A stretch of DNA of 35,928 nucleotides from CAZRVH01 sp964603635 (GCA_964603635.1 CAZRVH010000012.1:1-35928), one strand, 5' to 3'. Counted from the stretch's first letter, positions 13,866-22,432 are shown. Notes: generated by a model from the letters alone, not told the origin. Numbers and translations are program-made.

Positions 13866-16334
13866 TTATTGGGCCTTTTCCCCCCGTTCGGCTTCGGCCA
13901 GCCTTGCACGCAACATCGCGTCATGCTGCCGATGCAGCGCAAGCTGGGGCAGTACGTTACGCACGGCGGCGGGATGCGTCACCGCCCATTCGGACAAGGG
14001 AACGACCCTGGCCTTGGGTGTCAGGGAATCCGGACGAACGCTGATGCCGAGATAACTGAAAGCCCTGCGACGGGGATTGATCATGGCCGGCTGTACGCGC
14101 ACGAACCAGGAATCCGAGGCATGGTCCCATTCCATCGTGTAGGTGATCTTGTACGACATGTTCCGGGAGGAGTAAAACTCCGCGGAGGGGCCTTCCTTGT
14201 CGAAATCCGCGATCAGCGCGGACACCTCGGCGGAGGGCAAACCGGGACGCAGCGCCTTCTGCACGATTTCCCAGCCGCGCAGGGAAGTGTATTGGGGAGG
14301 GAACACGATGCGTTCATCGGGCATTGCATCGGCAAGGGCGGTGAGCACGGCCAGCTTGATGTCGTGCGGGGTCATCGTTTCCTTGTTCTGTTCGACAGCC
14401 GCGATGAGAGGCTCCAGAGCCTTCTTCAGGGCCGGGGTATCGCCCGCGATGGCTGCGATATCCCTCATAAAGGATGGCAAAACGGCATACTGATCGACAT
14501 CCGTGACAACACGCCTGTCGGCATTTCCATTGAATGCCTGGAAACGCCGGAACCAATCGACGGGATGTTGGGCCATGTCGGGCCACGGATCCGGGTCGCG
14601 ATCACGGCGGTACGTGCGCGCCAGGTTTTCCGCAAACGTCTTTTCATCCAACTGCGGATACGAGCCTGGATCGAGGACCTTCCTGCGCAAAGACCGATAC
14701 TTCATCTGCGCGATCATCCCCTTCTCGACCGCCTCGGGAATGATGGACGACTCTCCGAGCGCCTCGCGGGGCCGCGTCCAACGGGGATCGTATACGCCGA
14801 GATGGACGTACAGGGTCACGTCCTGCACGATCTGTTGTGCCAGTCGAATGGAAGCATCGTATGTGTCCGGGGCATTTTTCCGTTGCTCCGGATCCCGGAT
14901 CGCGTCGATCTTCGATCGAATGTCGGACGTGAACATGGGCGTCTGCAAGAGCCTGCGGAATTCCACGTCATCTTTTCGCGGCTGCGTGACGACATCAATG
15001 AGATCGACATTCGAACCTGACAATTGGTTAAACGCGGACTGCAATCCGCGCAACTTTTCCACGTTGCCGTAAAACGATACCGACTGGCGGTCCGCCCAAT
15101 CCCCCCGATCGATCTTCTCCAAGCGGTACAGGTTCGCCTGCACGGGATTCCCCTCCTTTTCCGCCGCTACAGCCATGCGTTCGACCTGCTCGTTCCAATC
15201 CAGAATGCCATGCGCGTATTCCACCCGCGCACCGTCCCCCCGGTTCATCTGCAGTTTTTGACGCAAGAAAACCTGTCTATCAGCCAAAGGATCGACGGAC
15301 CGCAATCCGGACATGTATCCCAACTCCCCGACGTCGTCGAAGAGCTTGCTGCCGGATACGGTATCCACGACCTGCCCACCCATGTCCCACTGCGCGGGAT
15401 CGACGTGCGACTCGGCCCATGAAACGATCTTGTCGACACCTATCGCCTTGTCGAGCCCGATGACGATGGCAAGGGCGGCAGCCGTGATAACGTAGGGGTT
15501 CTTCGGCAGCGTGCCGAGGATGGCCATCCTGCCGGCCGCGGATTCCAAGACAACCTCGGTAAGCCCCTGCGCGACGAGGAACGTGGAAAACTGCATCGCC
15601 GCCGCCATCTTGTCGTCGGATTCGTGGAGGTAATACGACAGGAGGAGTATATCGTAGACGCTGTTGGGCGCGGCACGCGCCACCAGCGTGCCGACCAACT
15701 GCTTGGTTTCGCGCGGCATCTTCGAAAGCATGCGTGCGACATCACCGTTCTCGATTCCTGCCTGCCGCAAGTGCGCCGCAAGTCTCTTCTCCGCCTTGAC
15801 CGTCTCGCGCAGCTTGGAAAATGTCGCTTTGGCGTTTGTATCCGGCAATTGGGGCAAGAGATTCGCAACCGCATCCTCGGTGAGCTCGGAAGCGGCAATC
15901 GAAAGATACAGTGGCAGCATCGAGGCATCCCGCGGTTTTTCCTCCTTGGCAAGGCTCTCGTACGTGCGCTTGCGGTTCAGCAGGTCCGCGACGCGCGTCA
16001 GAACGATGGCCCCGAGCAACTCCTCCAATGGCTCGCCCTTGGATTCATCGAGCAGTTCGCCAAAGAGAAAATCGGAATTCGCCTGATCATTCATGATGCT
16101 TGTCCGCTCCTTCGCAAGGAACTGCAGGCGCGTGTCCGTCGGATTCACGACATTCGAGGATGTGGGGGCGTCAGGCGGCGACAACGCCTCTTCCAGATGC
16201 TTCTTCCATTCTTCGTCGGACGCTTGGATGGGAAACGACAGTACCTTTTTGAACTCGGCGCTTTTGGCCAGAATGCCGCGGGATTCCGGGGTTTCGGGAG
16301 TCTGCCGTTGGGTGTCGTGTGTTTCGGGGCCCAT
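13866..16334 (-). CDS. Large hypothetical protein with one membrane helix (822 aa)
   Basis: Not recognised. Residues 1-270 are helical and polar (RETVKAEKRLAAHLRQAGIE, MLSKMPRETKQLVGTLVARA). A hydrophobic stretch at about 273-292 (KNPYVITAAALAIVIGLD) precedes a long charged region. That region has repeated Trp/Arg-rich helices (DVTLYVHLGVYDPRWTRPRE, WPDMAQHPVDWFRRFQAFNG). The C-terminal 120 residues look beta-rich (ITYTMEWDHASDSWFVRVQP, RRRAFSYLGISVRPDSL). No signal peptide. It is the last gene of a four-gene block and starts 26 bases after the 779-residue gene. The K-N-P-Y-x-ITAA helix resembles the helix of the 224-residue protein in the same block. Confidence 0.75.
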   Translation of the reverse strand: MGPETHDTQRQTPETPESRGILAKSAEFKKVLSFPIQASDEEWKKHLEEALSPPDAPTSSNVVNPTDTRLQFLAKERTSIMNDQANSDFLFGELLDESKGEPLEELLGAIVLTRVADLLNRKRTYESLAKEEKPRDASMLPLYLSIAASELTEDAVANLLPQLPDTNAKATFSKLRETVKAEKRLAAHLRQAGIENGDVARMLSKMPRETKQLVGTLVARAAPNSVYDILLLSYYLHESDDKMAAAMQFSTFLVAQGLTEVVLESAAGRMAILGTLPKNPYVITAAALAIVIGLDKAIGVDKIVSWAESHVDPAQWDMGGQVVDTVSGSKLFDDVGELGYMSGLRSVDPLADRQVFLRQKLQMNRGDGARVEYAHGILDWNEQVERMAVAAEKEGNPVQANLYRLEKIDRGDWADRQSVSFYGNVEKLRGLQSAFNQLSGSNVDLIDVVTQPRKDDVEFRRLLQTPMFTSDIRSKIDAIRDPEQRKNAPDTYDASIRLAQQIVQDVTLYVHLGVYDPRWTRPREALGESSIIPEAVEKGMIAQMKYRSLRRKVLDPGSYPQLDEKTFAENLARTYRRDRDPDPWPDMAQHPVDWFRRFQAFNGNADRRVVTDVDQYAVLPSFMRDIAAIAGDTPALKKALEPLIAAVEQNKETMTPHDIKLAVLTALADAMPDERIVFPPQYTSLRGWEIVQKALRPGLPSAEVSALIADFDKEGPSAEFYSSRNMSYKITYTMEWDHASDSWFVRVQPAMINPRRRAFSYLGISVRPDSLTPKARVVPLSEWAVTHPAAVRNVLPQLALHRQHDAMLRARLAEAERGEKAQ

Positions 16335-16360
16335 ACTTTCGATGTCTGCGACGGATTCCT

Positions 16361-18700
16361 TTATTTCTTTCCGGTACGTCTCTTGAAAAAGTCCATGATG
16401 GACTCGCCAAAGCCCTTTTTGTTCTGCTTTGGATCGGACGTTTCGGCTGCGGGTTTGGCGGCGATATTGGGAGAGACCTTTGCCGTATCGGCAGCCACCT
16501 TCGCTTGCGATCCTTCTCCGCCCGTCAGGCTTCCGCCTGCAAGCGCTTGGGCGCGTTTCAAAGCGCTCGACGGCTTATCCTGCATCACCCGGCCGATGGC
16601 ATGGTCCGTCTCGGCAGCATCGTATCCCCCGTCGACCAACGCCTTGCGCAGGGATTCCCTGTCGCCGGCAGCATCGTACAATTCGGATGCGGCATCGAGA
16701 ACATTGGGATGCACGCGCTTCAAAGCCTGTGCCATGGACTTCAATTCGGGATCGGTCGCCGCGCGTACGAACAGGTTCGCACTCTTGATTACGCCGCCCT
16801 TCGCAAAAGGAAGATTCCAACGCTCGCCCATCAGGCTCAGTTCGGTGACGAGCTTGTTCACTTCGCGTTTTGCCAGGGAAATTTGTGCGTCAGGAACATT
16901 GGCAAGACCCGGATGCAAACGCCTGATTTCTTCCACGCTCATCTTGTTGAACTGCTGCATGCGCGACACATTCAGGGTCCTCGAAGCCTTTGTCGCGGTC
17001 CGTACCCCGTATCCGACGGCGCCGCTCAGGATTCCCGCGCCGAACGCGAGTTCGGGATAGTTCACGCACCAGTTCCACAGCTTATCCATCCAGTTCCCGA
17101 TCGCATCCATGCCGGATTCTTTCAGATACTTCTGTACGTTCTGCATTTCCGCGCGCTCCTCGGGCGACAGATTCATTTCATCAGCCAGACCATCGATGCC
17201 CCCTGCCTTATCCATCGCAAGATCCGTCAACCTGCGAAGCAAACGCATCTGCAAGGCGTTGGCAAGATCCTGGCGGTTATTGGAGGCAAGGAGCGACACC
17301 ACCTTGTAAGCAAGCATGATGTCCCCCCCCTTGCTTTCCGACATGTAGAAAAGCTCGAACGCATCTTTTGCTTTCAACTTCTTGTTTTCGATCAGGTCTT
17401 TCAGCACCGTGCCGATCTCTTTGTTCACGGATTCATCCGGATTGCGCGAAATCAGCGTGGCGTCCCGCAAGCGCTTCATCATAGCGGAGGATCCCGCACC
17501 CGTGACCCTGTCACATACGGCGAGGATCATTTTTTGCTGGGCTTCGTTGTATGCCCGTTCCTTGAGGTTATGGAACTGGGATTCGACAAGACCGACGCTA
17601 ATCGACGCGGCCTCGTTGGAACGGAAGAATCCGAAGACGGCTTTCACGTCGTTCTGAAATTTTTCCTGGGATTCCGGGGTTCCCGCGACCGTGGCGAGAG
17701 GCGCAAGCATGAGTTCCGCGGCCCGCCCTGGAACATCGAAATTTGAATCGAACAAATCCTTGGCAAAACCGGCGATGTCCGGATCCTTTTGCAGGATGTT
17801 CCGGGCATCCGACGCAACGCGCTCCAAGAGTTCGGCAACCGCGGAATTCTGGGCACAGCATTCTAGCGCGTCGGCGACCGTCATTTTGCCGACATCTCCC
17901 CCGGCGTACATCGTGGCATATTCCTCGATGCCACCCATGTATTTCCCGATATACGATACGAGGAAACGGGCGCCGTCGATGGTTTCCTTGTTCCACTGCT
18001 TCGCCCCCTTCTTGTCGAATCCCGCCTCGCTCAGGAAACGGTCGTACATAGCCATGCCATCGGTCGCGACGCCGTTCTTCATGCACAGCAAAACGGTATC
18101 CATCTTCAGGCGCAAACGGACCGCGGCCGTGGCGATTTCATTCGCTGCGTCGCTCAATTTCCTCGGTGATTCCGAGAGGCCGGCTTTGTCCACGACATCG
18201 TATTGCATGGGCAGCAAACGGCCGGTGACACGGACGGACAGGGAATCGATCTGGCGCGTCTTGGCATATTTCACAAGGTAATTCGGCAACGGTGTGCCGC
18301 TGGGCACCTTGCCCCGGAGCATATGCACGTACTCGTCCTTCTCGTCGATGAATTGGGCAACAACGCGCAAAACCGCATTCACCTTCACTTCATCGATGCT
18401 TTGTCCCAGTTTTTCCATTTCATGAACGGCTTCCAAAGCCCTTCCGACCACGATTCGCTTGCCGGACAACCGCTGGTAACGACGCTGCAACTCATCCACG
18501 GCAAGTACGTGCGGTGCGGCTTTGTCAGGCTCAGGAACGGAAGATGTGACCTCCTTCGAGATACCCTCCCAGCTCGCGGCCTGGTCCTCGGGTACGCCCA
18601 GCATGGCACGCACTTTTTCATGGTCGCGCATGAAGTCATACTCAGGCGTTTGGGTCTGAGATCGGACTTCCGGGTTGGATGTTTCTATTTCGGGACTCAT
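16361..18700 (-). CDS. Large hypothetical protein with one membrane helix (779 aa)
   Basis: Not recognised. It is nearly all helical. Residues 1-540 are polar (RRYQRLSGKRIVVGRALEAV, ELLERVASDARNILQKDPDI, RLLRRLTDLAMDKAGGIDGL). One hydrophobic Gly-rich helix lies at about 547-565 (YPELAFGAGILSGAVGYGV). A second helical region follows (MSVEEIRRLHPGLANVPDAQ). The tail is Ala/Lys-rich and strongly basic (FKRRTGKK). No signal peptide, so the long N-terminal region is probably cytoplasmic. It starts 15 bases after the 224-residue gene and is presumably co-transcribed with it. The size and the mid-protein helix are shared with the next gene, but no sequence similarity is obvious by eye. Confidence 0.75.
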   Translation of the reverse strand: MSPEIETSNPEVRSQTQTPEYDFMRDHEKVRAMLGVPEDQAASWEGISKEVTSSVPEPDKAAPHVLAVDELQRRYQRLSGKRIVVGRALEAVHEMEKLGQSIDEVKVNAVLRVVAQFIDEKDEYVHMLRGKVPSGTPLPNYLVKYAKTRQIDSLSVRVTGRLLPMQYDVVDKAGLSESPRKLSDAANEIATAAVRLRLKMDTVLLCMKNGVATDGMAMYDRFLSEAGFDKKGAKQWNKETIDGARFLVSYIGKYMGGIEEYATMYAGGDVGKMTVADALECCAQNSAVAELLERVASDARNILQKDPDIAGFAKDLFDSNFDVPGRAAELMLAPLATVAGTPESQEKFQNDVKAVFGFFRSNEAASISVGLVESQFHNLKERAYNEAQQKMILAVCDRVTGAGSSAMMKRLRDATLISRNPDESVNKEIGTVLKDLIENKKLKAKDAFELFYMSESKGGDIMLAYKVVSLLASNNRQDLANALQMRLLRRLTDLAMDKAGGIDGLADEMNLSPEERAEMQNVQKYLKESGMDAIGNWMDKLWNWCVNYPELAFGAGILSGAVGYGVRTATKASRTLNVSRMQQFNKMSVEEIRRLHPGLANVPDAQISLAKREVNKLVTELSLMGERWNLPFAKGGVIKSANLFVRAATDPELKSMAQALKRVHPNVLDAASELYDAAGDRESLRKALVDGGYDAAETDHAIGRVMQDKPSSALKRAQALAGGSLTGGEGSQAKVAADTAKVSPNIAAKPAAETSDPKQNKKGFGESIMDFFKRRTGKK

Positions 18701-18715
18701 ACGTCAAAGAGGAAA

Positions 18716-19390
18716 TCACAGGCTTTCCAATCCTTCCAGCACGTTGCGGGCTGCGTCCGCACCCTTCACATCGGGAATCGGCAGGGAGCCGCTCGGAATG
18801 GCTGCTGGAGGTGCGACCGGCGGAACCGGCACGTTCGGAATGTTCGGCACCGCGGGAGCGGCATCGCCGACACCCGGCAGTTTGTCCGCGAGCAACTCCT
18901 TGCCCTTGCCCAATACTTCACCTCCCATTTCGGCTGCCTTACCACCTAGTTCGGCCATCTTCTGGCCGAACGCCGTAGACAGAAGCCATGTCTTCAACTT
19001 GTTGACGACCACCGGGCCGACGCCCGTGTAATACGCGGCGGCGGCACCCAATGCGACCACGACCGCGGCCGTAATGTATGGATGGCGCTTCATCGTGCCC
19101 CAGATACGGCGGGGAACGCTCTTCGCGTATTCCCACATGCCCCACTTCTTCTTTGCATTGATCTCCTTGCTGTATTCCGCGATTTCATTCAAAGCCTTTT
19201 GCGCTTCCGCTTCGGAAGACGGGATGATCTCTTGCAACTTCTTGATGTATTCGGCGCGTTCCTGGGCGGAAGCCTTGCGCAAATCAAGCTTGGCTAGCGA
19301 GAGACCGGATTTCTCCAGGTCGCCGACAAGCTTCTTGATTTGTTCCGGAGTACGGCCGACGAATGTTTCATTGGGTGCTTGGTTTGCCAT
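18716..19390 (-). CDS. Hypothetical single-pass membrane protein (224 aa)
   Basis: Not recognised. Residues 1-95 form charged helices (TPEQIKKLVGDLEKSGLSLA, EAQKALNEIAEYSKEINAKK). A basic segment, RRIWGTMKR, leads into a membrane helix at about 103-125 (HPYITAAVVVALGAAAAYYT). The C-terminal part is Ala/Gly then Pro-rich (NIPNVPVPPVAPPAAIPSGS). The PYITAA start of the helix resembles that of the 822-residue protein. The ATG lies two bases after the stop of the 135-residue gene, so translation is probably coupled. Membrane anchor or adaptor roles are possible but unproven. Confidence 0.75.
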   Translation of the reverse strand: MANQAPNETFVGRTPEQIKKLVGDLEKSGLSLAKLDLRKASAQERAEYIKKLQEIIPSSEAEAQKALNEIAEYSKEINAKKKWGMWEYAKSVPRRIWGTMKRHPYITAAVVVALGAAAAYYTGVGPVVVNKLKTWLLSTAFGQKMAELGGKAAEMGGEVLGKGKELLADKLPGVGDAAPAVPNIPNVPVPPVAPPAAIPSGSLPIPDVKGADAARNVLEGLESL

Positions 19391-19392
19391 AG

Positions 19393-19800
19393 TTAGTCGT
19401 TGGAAGCGGAAGCGTTGATAGAAAGAAGTTCATGGCGGATCACGGAGAGTGATGCCAGGAGTTCGACGTCTTCGTCATTTGCGACCTCGGGCAGGAGCGT
19501 CTCGATGAGAGACTTCACGCCGCGTGCGCCCAGGACGAAGAAAATTTCCTTCTCCACCTCGGGAGAAAGGGAATCAATCACATCCATGTCCGGCTCGCCG
19601 CCGTTGACGATCGACTCGACGAAGGAGTTGATCTCCGGTTGGGAGGAAAAATCCGCGAGCGAGTAGCGGATCTGAATTTGACGTATGCTCTCATACGTTT
19701 CTTGTGATTCATTTTGCACATCCCACCCATCTCGAAGAGACGATGGCAGTGCATCGAAGGTTGCGCGTTCCGCGCTCGTAAGGAAGAGGGTTTTTGTCAT
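19393..19800 (-). CDS. Hypothetical small acidic protein, first gene of the four-gene block
   Basis: 135 residues from ATG 19800; the frame extends to 19818, but a TATAAT box lies inside that extension. Not recognised. Acidic, helical and soluble (RATFDALPSSLRDGWDVQNE, VIDSLSPEVEKEIFFVLGAR, ETLLPEVANDEDVELLASLS). Conserved order with the three downstream genes suggests a partner or regulator of the membrane proteins, by context only. Confidence 0.75.
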   Translation of the reverse strand: MTKTLFLTSAERATFDALPSSLRDGWDVQNESQETYESIRQIQIRYSLADFSSQPEINSFVESIVNGGEPDMDVIDSLSPEVEKEIFFVLGARGVKSLIETLLPEVANDEDVELLASLSVIRHELLSINASASND

Positions 19801-19807
19801 GTCTTTT

Positions 19808-19813
19808 ATTATA
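19808..19813 (-). promoter_or_regulatory. Candidate -10 of the four-gene block
   Basis: A perfect TATAAT on the minus strand ends seven bases before the ATG at 19800. The -35 position 17 bases upstream (TGGAAC) is weak. It predicts a leaderless mRNA starting at the ATG. Confidence 0.55.
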
Positions 19814-19826
19814 CCCAAAATGGCGC

Positions 19827-20792
19827 TTATGTTCCAGCTGCAAACCAGGCATGGAGCGCATCCGCACCCGCTTTCACAAGTGACAACAATTCATCCTTCC
19901 CGGCCACCCCCCGATCGGCGGCGCGGGCGGCAATGGACAACTTATCCCCTTCTCCTTGTGGATACACTTCCAGCGCAACGTCGGCCGCGATGGCCGCGAG
20001 TGCCCCGTGAAATCTTTGGGCGCACACCAAAGTTGCACCATCCAACGATTGCATGAGTTCGTCCAATGTCTGCACGGACAGTACCTGACCGATGCCAGAA
20101 CCTACTTTTGACAGAATGTCAGAGGCAATCTTTCGCTCGCTTTCATCCCGTCCCTCCATGAGGACAATCCGAACCTCTTGCCAAGTATTATTTTCCAGTT
20201 TTTTATAGACGTTATCGAGGAACATTGCCGAGCTGTTTTTCCGTGGAATTATAATGAATACATTTTTAGTATCATTACCTATTTTTTTGTTTACCATAAT
20301 GGAAAATACAGGGTCGAATGTTTGTTCAACTTTTGTACTCTTATCCCAATTTTCGATGCGTCGGAAAGATTCCTCGTCACGCACCGAAATGAAGGCGGAT
20401 TGTCGCACCACGGAGCGTGCGAACCACTCCCCTCTCTTCGTCTTGTACGGACCCGTTCCCTGGAAAGCGAGGACGATCGGCTTACGGAAAATCCATGCCG
20501 CCATGGCATGGATCCACCACAAAAAGCAGGCGAATGGGGACTCCACGTCAGTGAACAGCGACCCGCCACCGAATACCAACACATCCACTCCTTTGATCAT
20601 TCTCAGTGTCTTGAACCACCGGAAACCTAGGAAGGATCGGATTCCTCCGGGTAAACGGGCATACTCCCCTGCCTTAGGGCTTGCGGAAAGAACCTTCCAT
20701 TCCACCTCCGGAAAAGCCCCCAGGAAATACTCCCGAAGTGCCTCGTCACCCAAATTACCCACGCCGTAGTTGCCAACAAGGGCGGCACGCAT
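19827..20792 (-). CDS. csaB: Polysaccharide pyruvyl transferase (CsaB-like)
   Basis: 321 residues. Starts MRAALVGNYGVGNLGDEALR, the typical opening of the polysaccharide pyruvyl transferase family. VLVFGGGSLFTD, FISVRDEESFRRI and CAQRFHGALAAIAADV (the R-x-H-G motif) are the conserved landmarks. CsaB adds ketal pyruvate, from phosphoenolpyruvate, to cell-wall polysaccharide, creating the ligand for SLH domains; an SLH protein is encoded at 6599-7915. The symbol is by family similarity. The middle third (about 20185-20350) is clearly more AT-rich than the ends. A TATATT hexamer ends six bases before the ATG. It follows rplS by 17 bases. Confidence 0.8.
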   Translation of the reverse strand: MRAALVGNYGVGNLGDEALREYFLGAFPEVEWKVLSASPKAGEYARLPGGIRSFLGFRWFKTLRMIKGVDVLVFGGGSLFTDVESPFACFLWWIHAMAAWIFRKPIVLAFQGTGPYKTKRGEWFARSVVRQSAFISVRDEESFRRIENWDKSTKVEQTFDPVFSIMVNKKIGNDTKNVFIIIPRKNSSAMFLDNVYKKLENNTWQEVRIVLMEGRDESERKIASDILSKVGSGIGQVLSVQTLDELMQSLDGATLVCAQRFHGALAAIAADVALEVYPQGEGDKLSIAARAADRGVAGKDELLSLVKAGADALHAWFAAGT

Positions 20793-20798
20793 GGATGG

Positions 20799-20804
20799 AA
20801 TATA
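20799..20804 (-). promoter_or_regulatory. Candidate -10 of csaB
   Basis: TATATT on the minus strand, six bases before the csaB ATG and overlapping the intergenic gap after rplS. No clear -35. Confidence 0.4.
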
Positions 20805-20809
20805 GCGGA

Positions 20810-21322
20810 TTACGCGGCAGCCTGCTCGTCCTTCGGAGCCTCAGCAGCGACTTCGGCAGGTGCCTCTTCGACCTTCGCCTCTTCGGCGGGAGCAGCGACT
20901 TCCGTGATGATCTCTGATTCTGCCACTTCAGCCACCGGAGCATCGCCCGGAACCGCAAACTCATCTTCCGTCGTGAAGCGCTCGATCAGGCGTGCTGCCT
21001 TACCCGTGCGTCCGCGAATGAAGAACAGCTTCGCGCGGCGTGCCTTGGCGACCTTCTTCACTTCGATCTTATCGATATTCGGGGACATGAGCGGGAACGT
21101 CTTTTCGACGCCGATACCGGACACGACCTTGCGAACGGTAAAGGAGCGATCCGTCGGCGTGTGGCCGTTGTGGACCGAAATGACCAACCCTTCGAACACC
21201 TGGACGCGCTCCTTGGCACCTTCCTGGATACGTTCATGGACGCGGACGGTGTAACCCGGAAGGACATCGGGGACCTTCTTTGCGTAGCGTTCTGCCTGTT
21301 TGTGGAGCGTTAGGGACGTCAT
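20810..21322 (-). CDS. rplS: 50S ribosomal protein L19 with acidic C-terminal tail
   Basis: 170 residues against about 115 for ordinary L19. Residues 1-115 are the complete L19 fold (PGYTVRVHERIQEGAKERVQ, FTVRKVVSGIGVEKTFPLMS, KVAKARRAKLFFIRGRTGKA). Residues about 118-170 are an added Ala/Glu/Val-rich acidic tail (EVAAPAEEAKVEEAPAEVAA). L19 sits at the 30S-50S interface. trmD and rimM, its usual partners, are absent. It has its own strong promoter with a perfect TTGACA. Confidence 0.95.
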   Translation of the reverse strand: MTSLTLHKQAERYAKKVPDVLPGYTVRVHERIQEGAKERVQVFEGLVISVHNGHTPTDRSFTVRKVVSGIGVEKTFPLMSPNIDKIEVKKVAKARRAKLFFIRGRTGKAARLIERFTTEDEFAVPGDAPVAEVAESEIITEVAAPAEEAKVEEAPAEVAAEAPKDEQAAA

Positions 21323-21333
21323 AAGGTGCGGGG

Positions 21334-21362
21334 AGATTACAGATGAGGCCGGAGACTGTCAA
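21334..21362 (-). promoter_or_regulatory. rplS promoter
   Basis: Minus strand: perfect TTGACA (21357-21362), 17-base spacer, TAATCT (21334-21339). The ATG lies 11 bases beyond the -10, for a leader of about four bases. Confidence 0.75.
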
Positions 21363-21375
21363 ACGCAATATGGAA

Positions 21376-21468
21376 GAGGAAATTAGCTTCGGAAGCTTCA
21401 AAAGGTACCTCTAAAGGATCATTCACAGCCCCCTTGCGAAGCTTTCCAAGCTTCTCAAGCTATTTCCC
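21376..21468. repeat. Word palindrome G (AGCTTCGGAAGCTTC words)
   Basis: Left arm GAGGAAATTAGCTTCGGAAG (21376 on); right arm 21429-21468 (GCGAAGCTTTCCAAGCTTCT, ending AAGCTATTTCCC). Imperfect reverse complements, four bases from the stop codon of the HTH gene. Word set as in palindrome C. Confidence 0.78.
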
Positions 21469-21471
21469 TAC

Positions 21472-22059
21472 TCATGCCGTCGCCTCCTCGATTTGCTTCT
21501 GCAGGGTGTTCAAAACCGTCAAATGGCGGGGATCGTTGAGGATTTCCAGGACGAAACGGTCCTTCAGGCTCAATCGGTACAGGAAATCCGCCTCGGAGAA
21601 GATGCTGTATTTCACGTACTTCATCTGGGGATCTTGCAAGAGAAGGGCCTCCAAAAGCTCCTTCTTCACGTCGCCGACGATCAAAAGGTCCACTTTGCTC
21701 TCCGTACCCGTCAGATTGCCTGCAAGGAGGATGAGTTTGACGTTCGGAAGTGTCCTGAGGCTCGCGACGAAAGGACTCTCCCCTTGCACGGCCTTGCTAA
21801 AGAGGTTGCGCAGGTCGGCATACAGGGGGAATTCCGTATCTACATGGTAGTACTTCTTTCTGTTGCGGTGCCGGGCCTTCACGATGCCGACACGGCGAAG
21901 GTTCTCCAGCTCGCGGCGGATGGAGTTGATCTGTTCGTTCAGGAGGCGGGTCAGTTCACGGATGAAGTACTCCTGCTCCGGGTGGAGAAGGAAAGTGGAC
22001 AACAGCTTCACGCGGGTTTGTGAGCTGAAAAGGGCCTTGAGAACGGATGCGGAAGACAT
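21472..22059 (-). CDS. Winged-helix regulator with nucleotidyltransferase-like C-terminal domain
   Basis: 195 residues from ATG 22059 (a GTG at 22065 is also possible). Residues 1-75 form an ArsR-type winged helix (ALFSSQTRVKLLSTFLLHPE, FIRELTRLLNEQINSIRREL, VGIVKARHRNRKKYYHVD). Residues about 105-145 (VKLILLAGNLTGTESKVDLL) resemble a degenerate MNT-type nucleotidyltransferase beta strand, with the G-S-x..D-D pattern incomplete, so catalysis is doubtful. Such HTH-MNT proteins are frequent in Patescibacteria. Dyads upstream of its own promoter suggest autoregulation. Targets are unknown. Confidence 0.75.
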   Translation of the reverse strand: MSSASVLKALFSSQTRVKLLSTFLLHPEQEYFIRELTRLLNEQINSIRRELENLRRVGIVKARHRNRKKYYHVDTEFPLYADLRNLFSKAVQGESPFVASLRTLPNVKLILLAGNLTGTESKVDLLIVGDVKKELLEALLLQDPQMKYVKYSIFSEADFLYRLSLKDRFVLEILNDPRHLTVLNTLQKQIEEATA

Positions 22060-22067
22060 GTTCACAA

Positions 22068-22097
22068 ACAGTATTCACTAAGTTGCAGATAGTGCAA
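22068..22097 (-). promoter_or_regulatory. Candidate promoter of the HTH gene
   Basis: Minus strand: TTGCAC (22092-22097), 18-base spacer, TACTGT (22068-22073). The ATG at 22059 lies eight bases further on. Confidence 0.5.
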
Positions 22098-22104
22098 GAA
22101 AAGT

Positions 22105-22120
22105 GAACAATATTCTGTTC
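22105..22120. promoter_or_regulatory. Putative operator dyad upstream of the HTH gene
   Basis: GAACA (22105-22109) and TGTTC (22116-22120) are inverted with a six-base spacer, just upstream of the -35. GTGAA and TTCAC half-sites recur at 22063-22078 around the -10. A site for the regulator itself is a reasonable guess. Confidence 0.4.
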
Positions 22121-22396
22121 AATTATTGTGTGCATAAAAAACGGCTTATAAAAGCCAAAATATATATTTTTTGAAATCTAATAATTACGGCATTGAACAC
22201 AAATTATACTCGCATGAAATCATGTTTCATGTTATAAAATACTTTCTGATAGCGCGTCAAACAAAGCGAGAAAAACACCCTGTCGCACTGAAAACGGGCG
22301 AAGAACGGATAGGTGATAGCTAAAAATATGACACTTTTTTGCCACTTTGTGAAATAGTCGGAACGGTGGCCAAGGGTAAAGAAAGATAAGCAAGGA
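22121..22396. other. AT-rich intergenic stretch
   Basis: This gap is much richer in A/T than its surroundings. It holds a small palindrome, CATGAAA-TCATG-TTTCATG (22213-22231), and a run of TATA steps near 22161. No gene is convincing here. A minus-strand 80-codon frame (22204-22446) overlaps the start of the next gene and was not accepted. Confidence 0.5.
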
Positions 22397-22425
22397 TTGA
22401 ATAAAAGACCGAAAAGTGCTATGAT
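22397..22425 (+). promoter_or_regulatory. Promoter of the VirB6-like gene
   Basis: TTGAAT (22397-22402), 17-base spacer, TATGAT (22420-22425). The ATG at 22433 is seven bases beyond, so the mRNA should begin at or next to its start codon. Confidence 0.65.
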
Positions 22426-22432
22426 TATGGGA

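Noticed and set aside
14000..20000. Long plus-strand frames opposite the large hypothetical proteins
   Set aside because: High GC gives long antisense frames. The minus-strand frames are longer, tightly packed, and have coherent helices and acidic/basic balance.
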